Shown piece after piece: positions 7,750 through 16,550 of a DNA stretch of 64,000 nucleotides. The notes below the pieces were generated by a model. The model saw only the letters and a program-made list of their open reading frames with translations. It did no database searches and was not told the DNA's origin. Within the stretch, counting starts at the first letter, position 1, and every line of letters starts with the position of its first letter. The position numbers were made by a program, and so were the translations under genes. The stretch is from Saprospiraceae bacterium. Its GTDB lineage: Bacteria > Bacteroidota > Bacteroidia > Chitinophagales > Saprospiraceae. The stretch is taken from positions 1 through 64,000 of the forward strand of contig JANQLV010000064.1 in NCBI GenBank assembly GCA_028280415.1, given 5' to 3'.

Positions 7750-8743
7750 TCGCCTGGTTTTCGTGGTTCCTGATCCGGAATCTTTTATTTCAGGTGGGAA
7801 TATTTATAATCTTCATTTTTTAAAGGCATTGCGAACGATTGATCCTTCTGTGATCAATGTTGATTTTGACGTATTTCAAAAAGAATATCATTCAGGGCAA
7901 GATTTACTATTTTTTGATTCGATCTATTTTGAGTCCCTTAAAAAATATGAGGGGGATTTGTCAAAAGCCTATTTGATCGTACATCATCTGGAAAGCCTTA
8001 ACCAAAAGGATGCAGATCGAATTTCCTTTTTTCAAAAAGAAGAAAAAGCTGTATTGGATCGCTTTGGTGGTTTTCTGTCGACCAGTTTTTTTACGCAGGA
8101 ATACCTAAATAATCTCGGCTATACAAAAGCCAAACACATTTGTTTACCTCCGGCTATTACATTTCAGGCGAAGCCTCAAAAACAGACCAGTGAGAAGATT
8201 AGAGCTTTGATGGTTAATAACCTGATAGAGCGCAAAGGTATAGTGGAGTTTTTTACTTGTTTGCGGGACTCGAATATTTCTGAAAAACAATTTCAAATCA
8301 CGCTTATCGGTAATAAACTTATCGAACCAGCTTATGCGGCTGAATGTGAAAAATATCTGACTGATCCGAAATTGAAAAAACTGGTCAAGTATATCGGCGA
8401 GCAACCACGACAACAAGTTATGCGATATTTTGAAAAGTCAAATTTGTATATTTCTACAGCTTATATGGAGACTTTTGGAATCGCTTTGCAGGAAGCCGTC
8501 GCTTATCGATTACCTGTACTAGCTTATGATGGAGGAAATGCTAAATATCATATCGAGGAAGGAAGGAACGGAATGCTTTTTTCTAGTATCGAAAGCCTGG
8601 TACAGCAAATCGAAAAAATTGCAAAACGACCAGATCAATTTCAAAAACTAATTAATAAGGCCTGGGCGTTTCGCAAGTTTGAAAATTATACCTGGTTCGG
8701 GCTAGTGAAAGAATTTGTTGTACAGCTGGCATCAAACTATTAA
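7733..8743 (+). CDS. GT4-family glycosyltransferase
   Basis: A 336-residue GT-B fold glycosyltransferase. The C-terminal donor domain shows 'RALMVNNLIERKG' (start of the second Rossmann domain), 'VKYIGEQPRQQVMRYFEKSNLYISTAYMETFG' in part, and the E-x7-E motif at E246-E254 (ETFGIALQE) typical of GT4 retaining enzymes, followed by 'P.la.dgG......e.g.nG.lf'. The N-terminal acceptor domain starts with the 'VPDPESFISGGNIYN' segment (11-25), whose SGG.iyn is typical of the 'GG' loop. Translational coupling with the PTPS-like gene (17-base overlap) suggests it glycosylates the cluster product. The sugar donor cannot be read from sequence. Confidence 0.85.
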   Translation: MKEKFDRLVFVVPDPESFISGGNIYNLHFLKALRTIDPSVINVDFDVFQKEYHSGQDLLFFDSIYFESLKKYEGDLSKAYLIVHHLESLNQKDADRISFFQKEEKAVLDRFGGFLSTSFFTQEYLNNLGYTKAKHICLPPAITFQAKPQKQTSEKIRALMVNNLIERKGIVEFFTCLRDSNISEKQFQITLIGNKLIEPAYAAECEKYLTDPKLKKLVKYIGEQPRQQVMRYFEKSNLYISTAYMETFGIALQEAVAYRLPVLAYDGGNAKYHIEEGRNGMLFSSIESLVQQIEKIAKRPDQFQKLINKAWAFRKFENYTWFGLVKEFVVQLASNY

Positions 8744-8774
8744 ATCCCGAAAGTGAATAACAACACCAAATCTC

Positions 8775-9650
8775 ATGTCTGCAGAAGGTTTTGCTATACA
8801 ATGGTTAAAGGATCGCTTCGCTTACGATAATAAAGCGAGAAATCCGGAAGTTGAAAAAGCTTTTCTGGATCATTTTAGAACAAAGGAAAAGCTTAATATC
8901 GTAGATATCGGTTCGGGTATCGGTGCTAATTGCATTTATTTTATGGAGCGTCTTTTCAAACATCAGAACTGGATTTTGGTTGAAAAAGATGAGTCACTTT
9001 ACCGGGCTACTTTTGCGAGTATCAAACGCTTTTTGGAAGATTATAATTTCTTTTATACTGTTGAAGAAAATACATTCAGGATTAAAATTTGGGAAAGCCG
9101 GGTGAAAATAATTTTACTCAATGCTTCTTTTTTTGATATAAAAGAATTGATAGATTTTGAGCAAACAGATATTTTAATGGCAGCGGCAGTTTTTGATTTA
9201 TTGAGTGAAGAACAAATTAATACATTTTTAGCGCCCTTGTCTGGTAGAGAGATCAGCTTATTTACGACTATGAATTATCAGTCGATGCAGTTTTTACCCG
9301 AAACAGATATAGATCGAAAAATCATCGAAGCTTACGAGCAACATATGCAAAGGCCGCAGCCGGTCGGTGCCGCTTTAGGGCCGCGTGTATCCAAAGGGCT
9401 GGAAGCTTTTTTTTATAAAAAAAATATAGATTTTCGAAAAGGAGAAAGTACCTGGAATTTGGATGAAAAAGCGAAGAAAATGCATAAACACCTTTTAAAA
9501 TACATGTATAATTCGCTTTTGACACATTCACTTAACCCGCTTAGCGAAGATCGCTTTCAGTCCTGGTATCAGCAAAAGCAAAAAGCCTCGGAGCTAGGGG
9601 AACTGAAAATGGAAGTTGTACATCAGGATTATTTTTGCAGGAATTTTTAA
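8775..9650 (+). CDS. Class I SAM-dependent methyltransferase
   Basis: A 291-residue protein with SAM-binding motif I NIVDIGSGIGAN (41-52), an acidic residue in 'WILVEKDESL' closing the second strand, and 'DILMAAAVFDLLSEEQ' as the post-motif IV region. Beyond the fold no substrate can be assigned. It is the last gene of the same-strand cluster that begins at ribA, 31 bases after the glycosyltransferase stop, and is followed by a strong bidirectional hairpin. Methylation of the glycosylated heterocycle is inferred from position only. Confidence 0.78.
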   Translation: MSAEGFAIQWLKDRFAYDNKARNPEVEKAFLDHFRTKEKLNIVDIGSGIGANCIYFMERLFKHQNWILVEKDESLYRATFASIKRFLEDYNFFYTVEENTFRIKIWESRVKIILLNASFFDIKELIDFEQTDILMAAAVFDLLSEEQINTFLAPLSGREISLFTTMNYQSMQFLPETDIDRKIIEAYEQHMQRPQPVGAALGPRVSKGLEAFFYKKNIDFRKGESTWNLDEKAKKMHKHLLKYMYNSLLTHSLNPLSEDRFQSWYQQKQKASELGELKMEVVHQDYFCRNF

Positions 9651-9786
9651 TTTAAACAGGAACCATTCGGAATTTTAGTATCACTAAAGGGATTTATAAA
9701 CTATTACGGAATAGGTATTGGGCATTGGGTTTTCCGGGATAATTGTTACTTGCATAAATGGGGCAAAAATGATTTCTGATATACAA

Positions 9787-9819
9787 GAAAACCAGTAATT
9801 ACGAAAATTACCGGTTTTC
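9787..9819. terminator. Bidirectional terminator hairpin
   Basis: Arms 9787-9800 and 9806-9819 pair over 14 positions with a 5-base loop; the one imperfect pair becomes a G-U pair on the minus-strand transcript. It separates the convergent genes ending at 9650 and 9857. Confidence 0.7.
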
Positions 9820-9835
9820 ACATACCCACAAAGCT

Positions 9836-9852
9836 CCATCCTACTAGGATGG
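9836..9852. repeat. Perfect short palindrome CCATCCTA-C-TAGGATGG
   Basis: Eight-base arms with a one-base centre, just downstream of the minus-strand SH3-protein gene. The loop is too small for a normal RNA stem, so it may be chance or a protein-binding site. Confidence 0.4.
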
Positions 9853-9856
9853 CTTC

Positions 9857-10957
9857 TCAGCATCCATAACAGCTAAACACTTCATCCATTGCTGCTTTTT
9901 TATATTGCCATTGACCATTTATTTTTTTTGAGACCAATAATTGATAGGAGATAGAACCACCACAGCATTCAGCCATATAAGGGCTGTAAAATATCAGATC
10001 GGGAAATCCGTCATTATTAACATCCCCCTGCCAGACTAATCTGGGACCGAGGTAAGTAGCATATTCATATTGATATAGCTGATCCGTTCCTAATGTCCTG
10101 GATAGGTCAACACCATTTTCTTCATTCAGATTAAAAGCATCATTATGATCACTTAAATGAATACCGTATTTCCTGGAAAAAGCTTTTCCCGTAAATTCAT
10201 TTTTTTCCTGACTCATTTCTTCATAAGCAATAAGGAAAAAATGTTGATGCTCCAGGTTTGCGATTTGTAACCGCTCATAGGGATAAATGAATTTCCCCTG
10301 TGTGTCCCAATGCTCGACAGTAAAATTGTTGAAATATGATTTTTCAAAAGGGATATGCTCCGGGTCAATAGCTTCCCTAGTACCAAAAAAAAGCAGGAAG
10401 GAATCCTGTTGAGCGGCCCCTACGGTCAAGAAATCTCCGCTATTTTCGTAGGCTATTTCTTCTTCCCATAAAACCTGAGATTGCTCAATCCGGATATCAG
10501 CCGCTTTGATCTTGTGTTCATTAGTTTTGGGATCAACATAAATGCCGTACCAGTGCAATGCGGGATCATAATTTACAGACTGGCACCTTTCGCCCGGGAC
10601 GGTGATTCTAAAGTCATTATTAATAGTTGTTGAAGGAACAAATAGAGGGCCCGTTTTCAGGTAGCCCGAAAACAGATATCCCTTCTTTCCCTTATGTTCC
10701 GTTTCAACCCAATAGCCAATTTTGGAATCGATAGTATCTATTCGTTCCGGATCATAAATTTCTTCCCAATGCCCAATTGTTTTGACATTAGTACCATAAG
10801 GTAAAATGTACAGGCGATCAGCGCCTTGATAAGGACTTGTACGCAAGCTTAGTCCAGACGGAGCAACCACGGTGAAGTCGATCGTATCGGGATTTATTGC
10901 GAAGATATTAGACTCAAAAGCGAATAAAGCCAGGATAATAAAAACTGGATTTTTCAT
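9857..10957 (-). CDS. Secreted SH3-domain protein with FG-GAP-like tail
   Basis: A 366-residue exported protein. It has a signal peptide (residues 1-20, ending ...SNIFA), a bacterial SH3 domain at about 28-105 ('GLSLRTSPYQGADRLYILPYG', followed by the 'W.......G.kGYlfSGYL' strand), and a C-terminal segment GDVNNDGFPDLIFY that looks like a single FG-GAP/VCBS calcium-binding repeat. The tail is Cys-rich (ECCGG and a terminal CYGC). Bacterial SH3 domains often bind peptidoglycan or mediate protein contacts, but no enzymatic role is visible. A separate SH3 lipoprotein lies at 25757-26899. Convergent with the methyltransferase gene. Confidence 0.7.
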   Translation of the reverse strand: MKNPVFIILALFAFESNIFAINPDTIDFTVVAPSGLSLRTSPYQGADRLYILPYGTNVKTIGHWEEIYDPERIDTIDSKIGYWVETEHKGKKGYLFSGYLKTGPLFVPSTTINNDFRITVPGERCQSVNYDPALHWYGIYVDPKTNEHKIKAADIRIEQSQVLWEEEIAYENSGDFLTVGAAQQDSFLLFFGTREAIDPEHIPFEKSYFNNFTVEHWDTQGKFIYPYERLQIANLEHQHFFLIAYEEMSQEKNEFTGKAFSRKYGIHLSDHNDAFNLNEENGVDLSRTLGTDQLYQYEYATYLGPRLVWQGDVNNDGFPDLIFYSPYMAECCGGSISYQLLVSKKINGQWQYKKAAMDEVFSCYGC

Positions 10958-11177
10958 ATTCTTTAGATTTTAGGCTTCTCTGAATTTTAAAGTCAAAAAA
11001 GCTGATTTTTAATGTTTTGTGTTTCATTTTCAACATCAAGATGAAAGGATTTTGAATGCTATGGACGCACTTTTGAGGATTCGTGGTAACTCAATGAGAA
11101 TTCGTTAGCGATTTTTTTTTGGGTAGCTTCTACATTTCTTATATATTTAAGCTCTGTTTTTAATTGATATATGAAAA

Positions 11178-13394
11178 ATGGCAGAAGAACCTGTTAGTCA
11201 AAACGAACAAAGTAATATAAAAACGGAGTTGAGCAGGGATTTGGGATTAACCTCAGCCCTTGCTATTGGAATAGGGACAATGATCGCTGCGGGCATCTTT
11301 ACCCTTTCAGGATTGGCGATACGAAATGTGGGCTCCGCCGCTATTTTGTCTTTTCTTTTAGCTGCAGTAGTGGCTACTTTCACAGCTTTAACCTATTGTG
11401 AATTTGTTTCTATTTATCCACGTACCGGAGAAGGCTATCTCTATGCACGTAAAACCTTTTCTCCTCCCCTGGCTTATTTCGTAGGTTGGGCCTTGTTTTT
11501 AGGTTATGCCTCTTCCTGTGCATTTTATATTGCAAGTTTGTCCAGCTATTTTAATGAATTCATCTGGCATAGTCCTATCGAAGCGCTTTTTGGAATTTTA
11601 ATGCTAATTGGCCTGACTTTATTAAATATAAAAGGGACAAAAGAAAGTGGTAAATTTCAAATATGGGTGACAGCGGCAAAAGTAGTTTTATTGATCTGGT
11701 TTATTTTTGGCGGTTTGAGTTTTGTGGAAATTGATGAAGTAATGGAACGTTTCAGTACAGATATTGTACAGATTGGTTCTACTGCTGCATTGGTTTTTAT
11801 TACTTTTTTTGGATTTTCTGCAATTGCTGCTTCGGCCGGAGAGGTTAAAAATCCGGTCAAAACCATTCCCAAAGCAATATTTATTTCCATGGGGGTGGTT
11901 ACCTTGTTGTATACGCTGGTTGTTTTAGTAGTACTTTTTGCAGGACTGACTGAATATACAGAAGCATCGATGGGGGAAGCTGCCAAAAAGTTTCTGGGAT
12001 ATATCGGAGGATATGTAATTATTGCGGGGGCAATTTTTTCGATGATATCAGCTTCCAATGCTTCAATCATGGCTGGGTCGAGGGTAATGCTGTCGATGAG
12101 CCAACTCGGGCATATGCCTAAAGAAGTAGGAATTATTAATACCAGGACACGTACACCGATCATTTCCGTTTTATTAGTTGGTGGTGCGATTCTCGTTTTT
12201 TCAATTGTATTGCCTTTAGAAGACCTGTCTTATTTTGCCAATACCGTATTATTACTTGCTTTGATATTGGTAAACAGTGCTTTAATTATGCATCGCCGGA
12301 AATTTCCGGATATGGAGCGACCTTTTAAAGTGCCTTTAGTGCCTTTACTTCCAGCACTTGGAATTTTAGCTAATTTATATTTGATTGGTCAGATTTTTCA
12401 ACATCCTTTGCCATTAATATTGGCCGTCGGCAGTTTGCTGCTGGGCGTTTTGGGTTTTGTAGCCTGGAAAGGAGCACAGGCAGAAGAAAAAGCACTGCCT
12501 GGAATTAATTCGCATATTGCCCACAGCCAGGGAAAAGGAACGCAAGATAAAAAACAGTTTAGAATATTGGTTCCGATATCCAATCCGTACAATATAGAAA
12601 ACCTTATGCAATTCGCCAGTTCAATTGCCATTGAAAGGAAAGCGGAAATATGGTTGCTGCGGGTTGTCACAGTTCCGGAGCAGTTGCCTCCCACAAGTTT
12701 TGATGAGTCTATTATTGAAAAAGAGGGACCACTGTTGAAACAGGCCAGAAAAATAGCTGAAGATCGCGGAATACGAACCCATGCCTTGATTCGTGTTGGA
12801 CATAATGTGGCCAGAGCTATATTGGAAACTTCCAATGAACGATTCTGCGATTTGATCGTTCTGGGCTGGAAAGGTTATAGTTCTAATAAAGAAAAAATCC
12901 TGGGGACGATCACGGATGATGTGGTTCGCCTGGCGAGAACAGATATTATTTTGGCCAAAATTGTAGGAGATAGCCCGATTAAAAGGATTCTGTTACCGAC
13001 TGCTGGTGGTGAACATGCACGTTGTGCAGAGCAATATGCGGCTACCATTTCAAAGGCCAATGATGGCTTTGTTACCGTTTGTCAGGTCGTGGCCCCAAGT
13101 GGAGATGAATCTATTAGCAGGCAGTACCTCGAAAAAGCGGTAGAACGCCTGCAAGCGGAAAATGCAAAAGTGGATTCTAAGCTGATAAACAGTAGCTCAA
13201 TCCCTGAAGGCATCGTCCAGGCTGCCAGTGATTTTGATGCAGTCATGGTAGGTGCTGCCGGCAAGAGTATTTATCCTCAGATCATGTTTGGGAATATCCC
13301 GGAAGCAATTGCTAAAAATACGGATCGCACGGTCATTGTAGTAAAGCATTATCATCCGGTAAAAGCCTTATTGGGACGGGTCGTAGGAGAATAA
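11178..13394 (+). CDS. APC-family amino acid permease fused to two UspA domains
   Basis: A 738-residue protein. Residues 15-440 form an APC-superfamily transporter with about 12 hydrophobic segments and the family signature near the N-terminus (GIGTMIAAGIF at 31-41, the unwound TM1 that binds substrate). Residues 455-590 and 595-730 are two universal-stress-protein-like domains; the first contains 'DLIVLGWKGYSS.....LGTITDDVVR' and the second 'DAVMVGAAGKS....MFGNIPEAIAKNTDRTVIVVK', matching the 'G-x2-G-x9-GS' nucleotide-binding region. Fusions of this kind are known in bacteria and archaea, and Usp domains may sense ATP or other nucleotides to gate transport. The substrate is not predictable. 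It is flanked by gaps on both sides and is probably transcribed alone. Confidence 0.85.
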   Translation: MAEEPVSQNEQSNIKTELSRDLGLTSALAIGIGTMIAAGIFTLSGLAIRNVGSAAILSFLLAAVVATFTALTYCEFVSIYPRTGEGYLYARKTFSPPLAYFVGWALFLGYASSCAFYIASLSSYFNEFIWHSPIEALFGILMLIGLTLLNIKGTKESGKFQIWVTAAKVVLLIWFIFGGLSFVEIDEVMERFSTDIVQIGSTAALVFITFFGFSAIAASAGEVKNPVKTIPKAIFISMGVVTLLYTLVVLVVLFAGLTEYTEASMGEAAKKFLGYIGGYVIIAGAIFSMISASNASIMAGSRVMLSMSQLGHMPKEVGIINTRTRTPIISVLLVGGAILVFSIVLPLEDLSYFANTVLLLALILVNSALIMHRRKFPDMERPFKVPLVPLLPALGILANLYLIGQIFQHPLPLILAVGSLLLGVLGFVAWKGAQAEEKALPGINSHIAHSQGKGTQDKKQFRILVPISNPYNIENLMQFASSIAIERKAEIWLLRVVTVPEQLPPTSFDESIIEKEGPLLKQARKIAEDRGIRTHALIRVGHNVARAILETSNERFCDLIVLGWKGYSSNKEKILGTITDDVVRLARTDIILAKIVGDSPIKRILLPTAGGEHARCAEQYAATISKANDGFVTVCQVVAPSGDESISRQYLEKAVERLQAENAKVDSKLINSSSIPEGIVQAASDFDAVMVGAAGKSIYPQIMFGNIPEAIAKNTDRTVIVVKHYHPVKALLGRVVGE

Positions 13395-13740
13395 TAAAGA
13401 AAAGCCTGCAAGCGAGGTTTTGATCATTCTGCTGGTACAGTACACCAGGTTTTTAGTTCTTTTTTCCATGTTTTTCCATTTTATTGGTTCAAGGTGACAG
13501 GGATAGCTGAAATTTTAACATTTTTGGCTGCAACTTTTTCTGATTTGAATAGTCTTTCGAATGTATTCCAATTACAAAGCGGTAGCTGGCGCCACTACTA
13601 CTGCCTGAAACGAGAAACGAAACCATTTTAAACCAAGTGAATTTCCCTTTCAATATTTTCAGGTTACCGAATACGAAGAGATGATGTAAGATGAATTAGC
13701 AATTTTGTGATTGCTCTTTTGATTACACTAAAAATTAGTA
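13395..13740. other. Intergenic stretch of 346 bases
   Basis: Apart from the terminator-like hairpin at 13401-13421 I see no gene, RNA or promoter that matches the Bacteroidota consensus. It must hold the promoter of the DUF5916 gene. Confidence 0.5.
13401..13421 (+). terminator. Terminator-like hairpin after the APC-Usp gene
   Basis: Arms AAAGCCT (13401-13407) and AGGTTTT (13415-13421) pair with one G-U pair, loop of 7. The short stem ending in T is typical of weak terminators in this window. Confidence 0.5.
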
Positions 13741-16410
13741 ATGAAAGCAACAATCGGCAAGCTTTTGCTTGTGTGTTCATTATGCTTACCCTTATTCGCA
13801 TTTACCCAGGATAATCTGGCAAAATCCGAAAAGCATAGTGAAAAAAAAATGTATCACACCAAAGCAATTTCCTCATCGCCCGTACTGGACGGAATATTTG
13901 ATGAAGCTTGTTGGAGTACTGTGGGCTGGTCTTCGGGGTTTATCCAAAGAGAACCATATGAGGGTAAAAAACCTTCTCAGGAGACTGCATTTAAAATTTT
14001 ATACGATCAGAAAAATATCTATGTTGCTTTTCGTTGTTTTGATAACGAGCCGGAGAAAATCGAAAAAAGACTTTCGAGAAGAGATGGTTTTGAAGGCGAT
14101 TGGGTAGAAATTAACATTGACAGCTATTTTGATAAACGTACTGCATTTTCATTTACCATTACTGCAGCAGGTGTCAAAGGAGATGAATTAATCTCGGATG
14201 ATGGAAATAATTGGGATTCTAGCTGGGATCCTATCTGGTATGTGAAAACTAATGATGATGATAAAGGATGGACCGCAGAAGCGCGGATTCCATTGAGCCA
14301 GTTGAGATTTGGAAATAAAGAAAACCATGTCTGGGGGATACAGGTCAACAGAATGGATTTTCGTACACAGGAGCGCTCTAATTGGCAATTTGTAGAGCGG
14401 AATACTTCCAGTTGGGTTGGAAGCTTCGGGGAGCTACACGGGATCACAGGAATTAAACCTCAACAACAGGTAGAAATCATGCCCTATATAGTTGCCCAGG
14501 CCGAAACTTTTGAAAAAATAGAAGGAAATCCATTCGCTACCGGAAATGATCAGAGTCTGACTTTGGGATTGGACGGAAAGATTGGAGTAACCTCGGATTT
14601 GACCCTTGATTTTACCATTAATCCGGATTTTGGACAGGTAGAGGCCGACCCTTCAGTAGTTAATCTTGATGGTTTTCAAATATTTTTTGATGAAAGGCGA
14701 CCTTTTTTTATTGAGGGTAGAAACATTTTCAGCTACCGTGTAACTTCTGCCGAAGCCGGTGGTCCCTTTGGCCGGGATCAACTCTTTTATTCCCGGAGAA
14801 TCGGTGGTAGCCCGCATGCTTATCCCGATTTGGCGGAGGATGAATATGCTGATGCTCCCACGAATACAACTATTTTGGGCGCGGCTAAATTTACGGGGAA
14901 AACCAAAGAAGGGCTGTCTATAGGCATCTTGGAAACGGTAACTGCCCGGGAGTTTGCTGAAATTGATTTGGAAGGCCAACGTCGGGAAGAGGAAATAGAA
15001 CCGCTGACCAATTATTTTGTTGGAAGATTACAAAAGGATTGGCAAAACGGAAATACAGTAATTGGAGGAATGTTTACCGCTACGAATCGCGATATTCGTG
15101 GAGATAATCTGAACTTTTTACATAAATCGGCATATACCGGAGGTCTTGATTTTTTACAAAGGTGGAAAAACAAAATCTGGTATGTTTCCGGAAACTTCGT
15201 TTTTAGCAGAGTTAACGGAAGCACCGAAGCCATTACAAATACGCAAACTTCTTTCGAAAGATTATTTCAAAGAGAAGGAGCGAACCATTTGAAATTAGAT
15301 ACAACTTTGACAACGCTGTCGGGTCATGGAGGCACTTTGAAAATTGGAAAAGGCGGTGGCGGAAAACGTTTCAATTTTGATACAGGAGTAACCTGGAGAA
15401 GCCCCGGGCTGGAACTCAATGATATGGGCTTTTTGAGAAGTACCGATTATTTTACCCATTTTATGTGGGCAGGCTATCGCATAGATAAAGCCTTTTCGAT
15501 CTTCCAACAAGTTCGTTTTAACTATAATCATTGGTTTTCCTGGGATTATGGAGGCTTACACACCTATCGGGGTTGGAATGTAAACGCACATGCCCGTTTT
15601 AGGAATAATTACGGTTTGGGAAGCGGATCGAATATCCGGCCCTTTGATATTTCGACCAATATTTTGCGTGGAGGGCCAGCAATGCGCCTTTCTCCTAATA
15701 TTAACAACTGGTTTTATGCCTTTTCTGATCAAGGGAAAAAGATTTTTGCGGAGTACAATATGTTTCATTCATGGACCTTTGATAAATCTGCTCATACAAA
15801 AGATTATGGCATTTTTATCAATTATCAACCGAGTAAAACAGTTAGAATATCCATGGGACCGAGTTATAACTCCCGAAGAGATGATGTACAGTTTATCGAT
15901 AATATCGATTACGGGGAAAAGGTAAGGTACATAAACGGTAGGATCGATCAAAAAACGCTGAGTATGTCTTTGCGTTTAAATTATACGATCAAACCAAATT
16001 TAACAATTCAGTACTATGGCCAACCTTTCATATCCCGGGGACGTTATACAGAATTGAAGTACATTGCCAATCCTTTAGAGCCCAGAGCGGAGGATAGATA
16101 CATCTTGCTTGAGGAAGATCAGATTGTTTTTAATGAAGAAGATGCGGTCTATGAAGTAGATGATGATTGGGATGGCAATTTTGATTATACCATTAGTGAT
16201 CCGGATTTTAATTTCATTCAGTTCAGATCAAATCTGGTTATGCGATGGGAATACATTCCGGGATCGGAGTTATTTTTAGTCTGGTCTCAGGGAACAACTA
16301 GTTTTGGGGATCCGCAAGATAGGTTGTTGCCAAGTTTGGCAGAAAATTTATTTTCGGAAAAGGCGCACAATATTTTTTTAGTGAAATTTACCTATAGGTT
16401 TATAAAATAA
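13741..16410 (+). CDS. DUF5916 outer-membrane protein with CBM9-like domain
   Basis: An 889-residue exported protein with a signal peptide (residues 1-22). Residues 35-230 match the carbohydrate-binding family 9-like domain ('VLDGIFDEACW' at 50-60, 'LYDQKNIYVAFRCFDNEP', '..EARIPLSQLRF'), and the remaining 650 residues match DUF5916, which appears to be a beta-barrel rich in aromatic residues ending in Phe-Ile-Lys. Proteins of this architecture are very common in Bacteroidota; the role is unknown, though a barrel with a glycan-binding front is a plausible reading. Monocistronic; a terminator shared with the convergent LTA-synthase-like gene follows. Confidence 0.85.
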   Translation: MKATIGKLLLVCSLCLPLFAFTQDNLAKSEKHSEKKMYHTKAISSSPVLDGIFDEACWSTVGWSSGFIQREPYEGKKPSQETAFKILYDQKNIYVAFRCFDNEPEKIEKRLSRRDGFEGDWVEINIDSYFDKRTAFSFTITAAGVKGDELISDDGNNWDSSWDPIWYVKTNDDDKGWTAEARIPLSQLRFGNKENHVWGIQVNRMDFRTQERSNWQFVERNTSSWVGSFGELHGITGIKPQQQVEIMPYIVAQAETFEKIEGNPFATGNDQSLTLGLDGKIGVTSDLTLDFTINPDFGQVEADPSVVNLDGFQIFFDERRPFFIEGRNIFSYRVTSAEAGGPFGRDQLFYSRRIGGSPHAYPDLAEDEYADAPTNTTILGAAKFTGKTKEGLSIGILETVTAREFAEIDLEGQRREEEIEPLTNYFVGRLQKDWQNGNTVIGGMFTATNRDIRGDNLNFLHKSAYTGGLDFLQRWKNKIWYVSGNFVFSRVNGSTEAITNTQTSFERLFQREGANHLKLDTTLTTLSGHGGTLKIGKGGGGKRFNFDTGVTWRSPGLELNDMGFLRSTDYFTHFMWAGYRIDKAFSIFQQVRFNYNHWFSWDYGGLHTYRGWNVNAHARFRNNYGLGSGSNIRPFDISTNILRGGPAMRLSPNINNWFYAFSDQGKKIFAEYNMFHSWTFDKSAHTKDYGIFINYQPSKTVRISMGPSYNSRRDDVQFIDNIDYGEKVRYINGRIDQKTLSMSLRLNYTIKPNLTIQYYGQPFISRGRYTELKYIANPLEPRAEDRYILLEEDQIVFNEEDAVYEVDDDWDGNFDYTISDPDFNFIQFRSNLVMRWEYIPGSELFLVWSQGTTSFGDPQDRLLPSLAENLFSEKAHNIFLVKFTYRFIK

Positions 16411-16509
16411 TTTTAAAATCTTAAGAAGTGGTTGAAAGCTTAATAACAGACATTAAATAACTTTTACCCTTCTTATCTTTGATGTGACAAATAAATGTGA
16501 GTTGTTTTC

Positions 16510-16550
16510 AGTGGCTTGTATCTGTAAGGGGACGCAGGCCACTTTTTTTA
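16510..16550. terminator. Terminator between convergent genes
   Basis: Arms AGTGGCTTG (16510-16518) and CAGGCCACT (16535-16543) pair with one G-U, followed on the plus strand by seven T. It serves the DUF5916 gene; the minus-strand gene ends at 16548. Confidence 0.7.
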
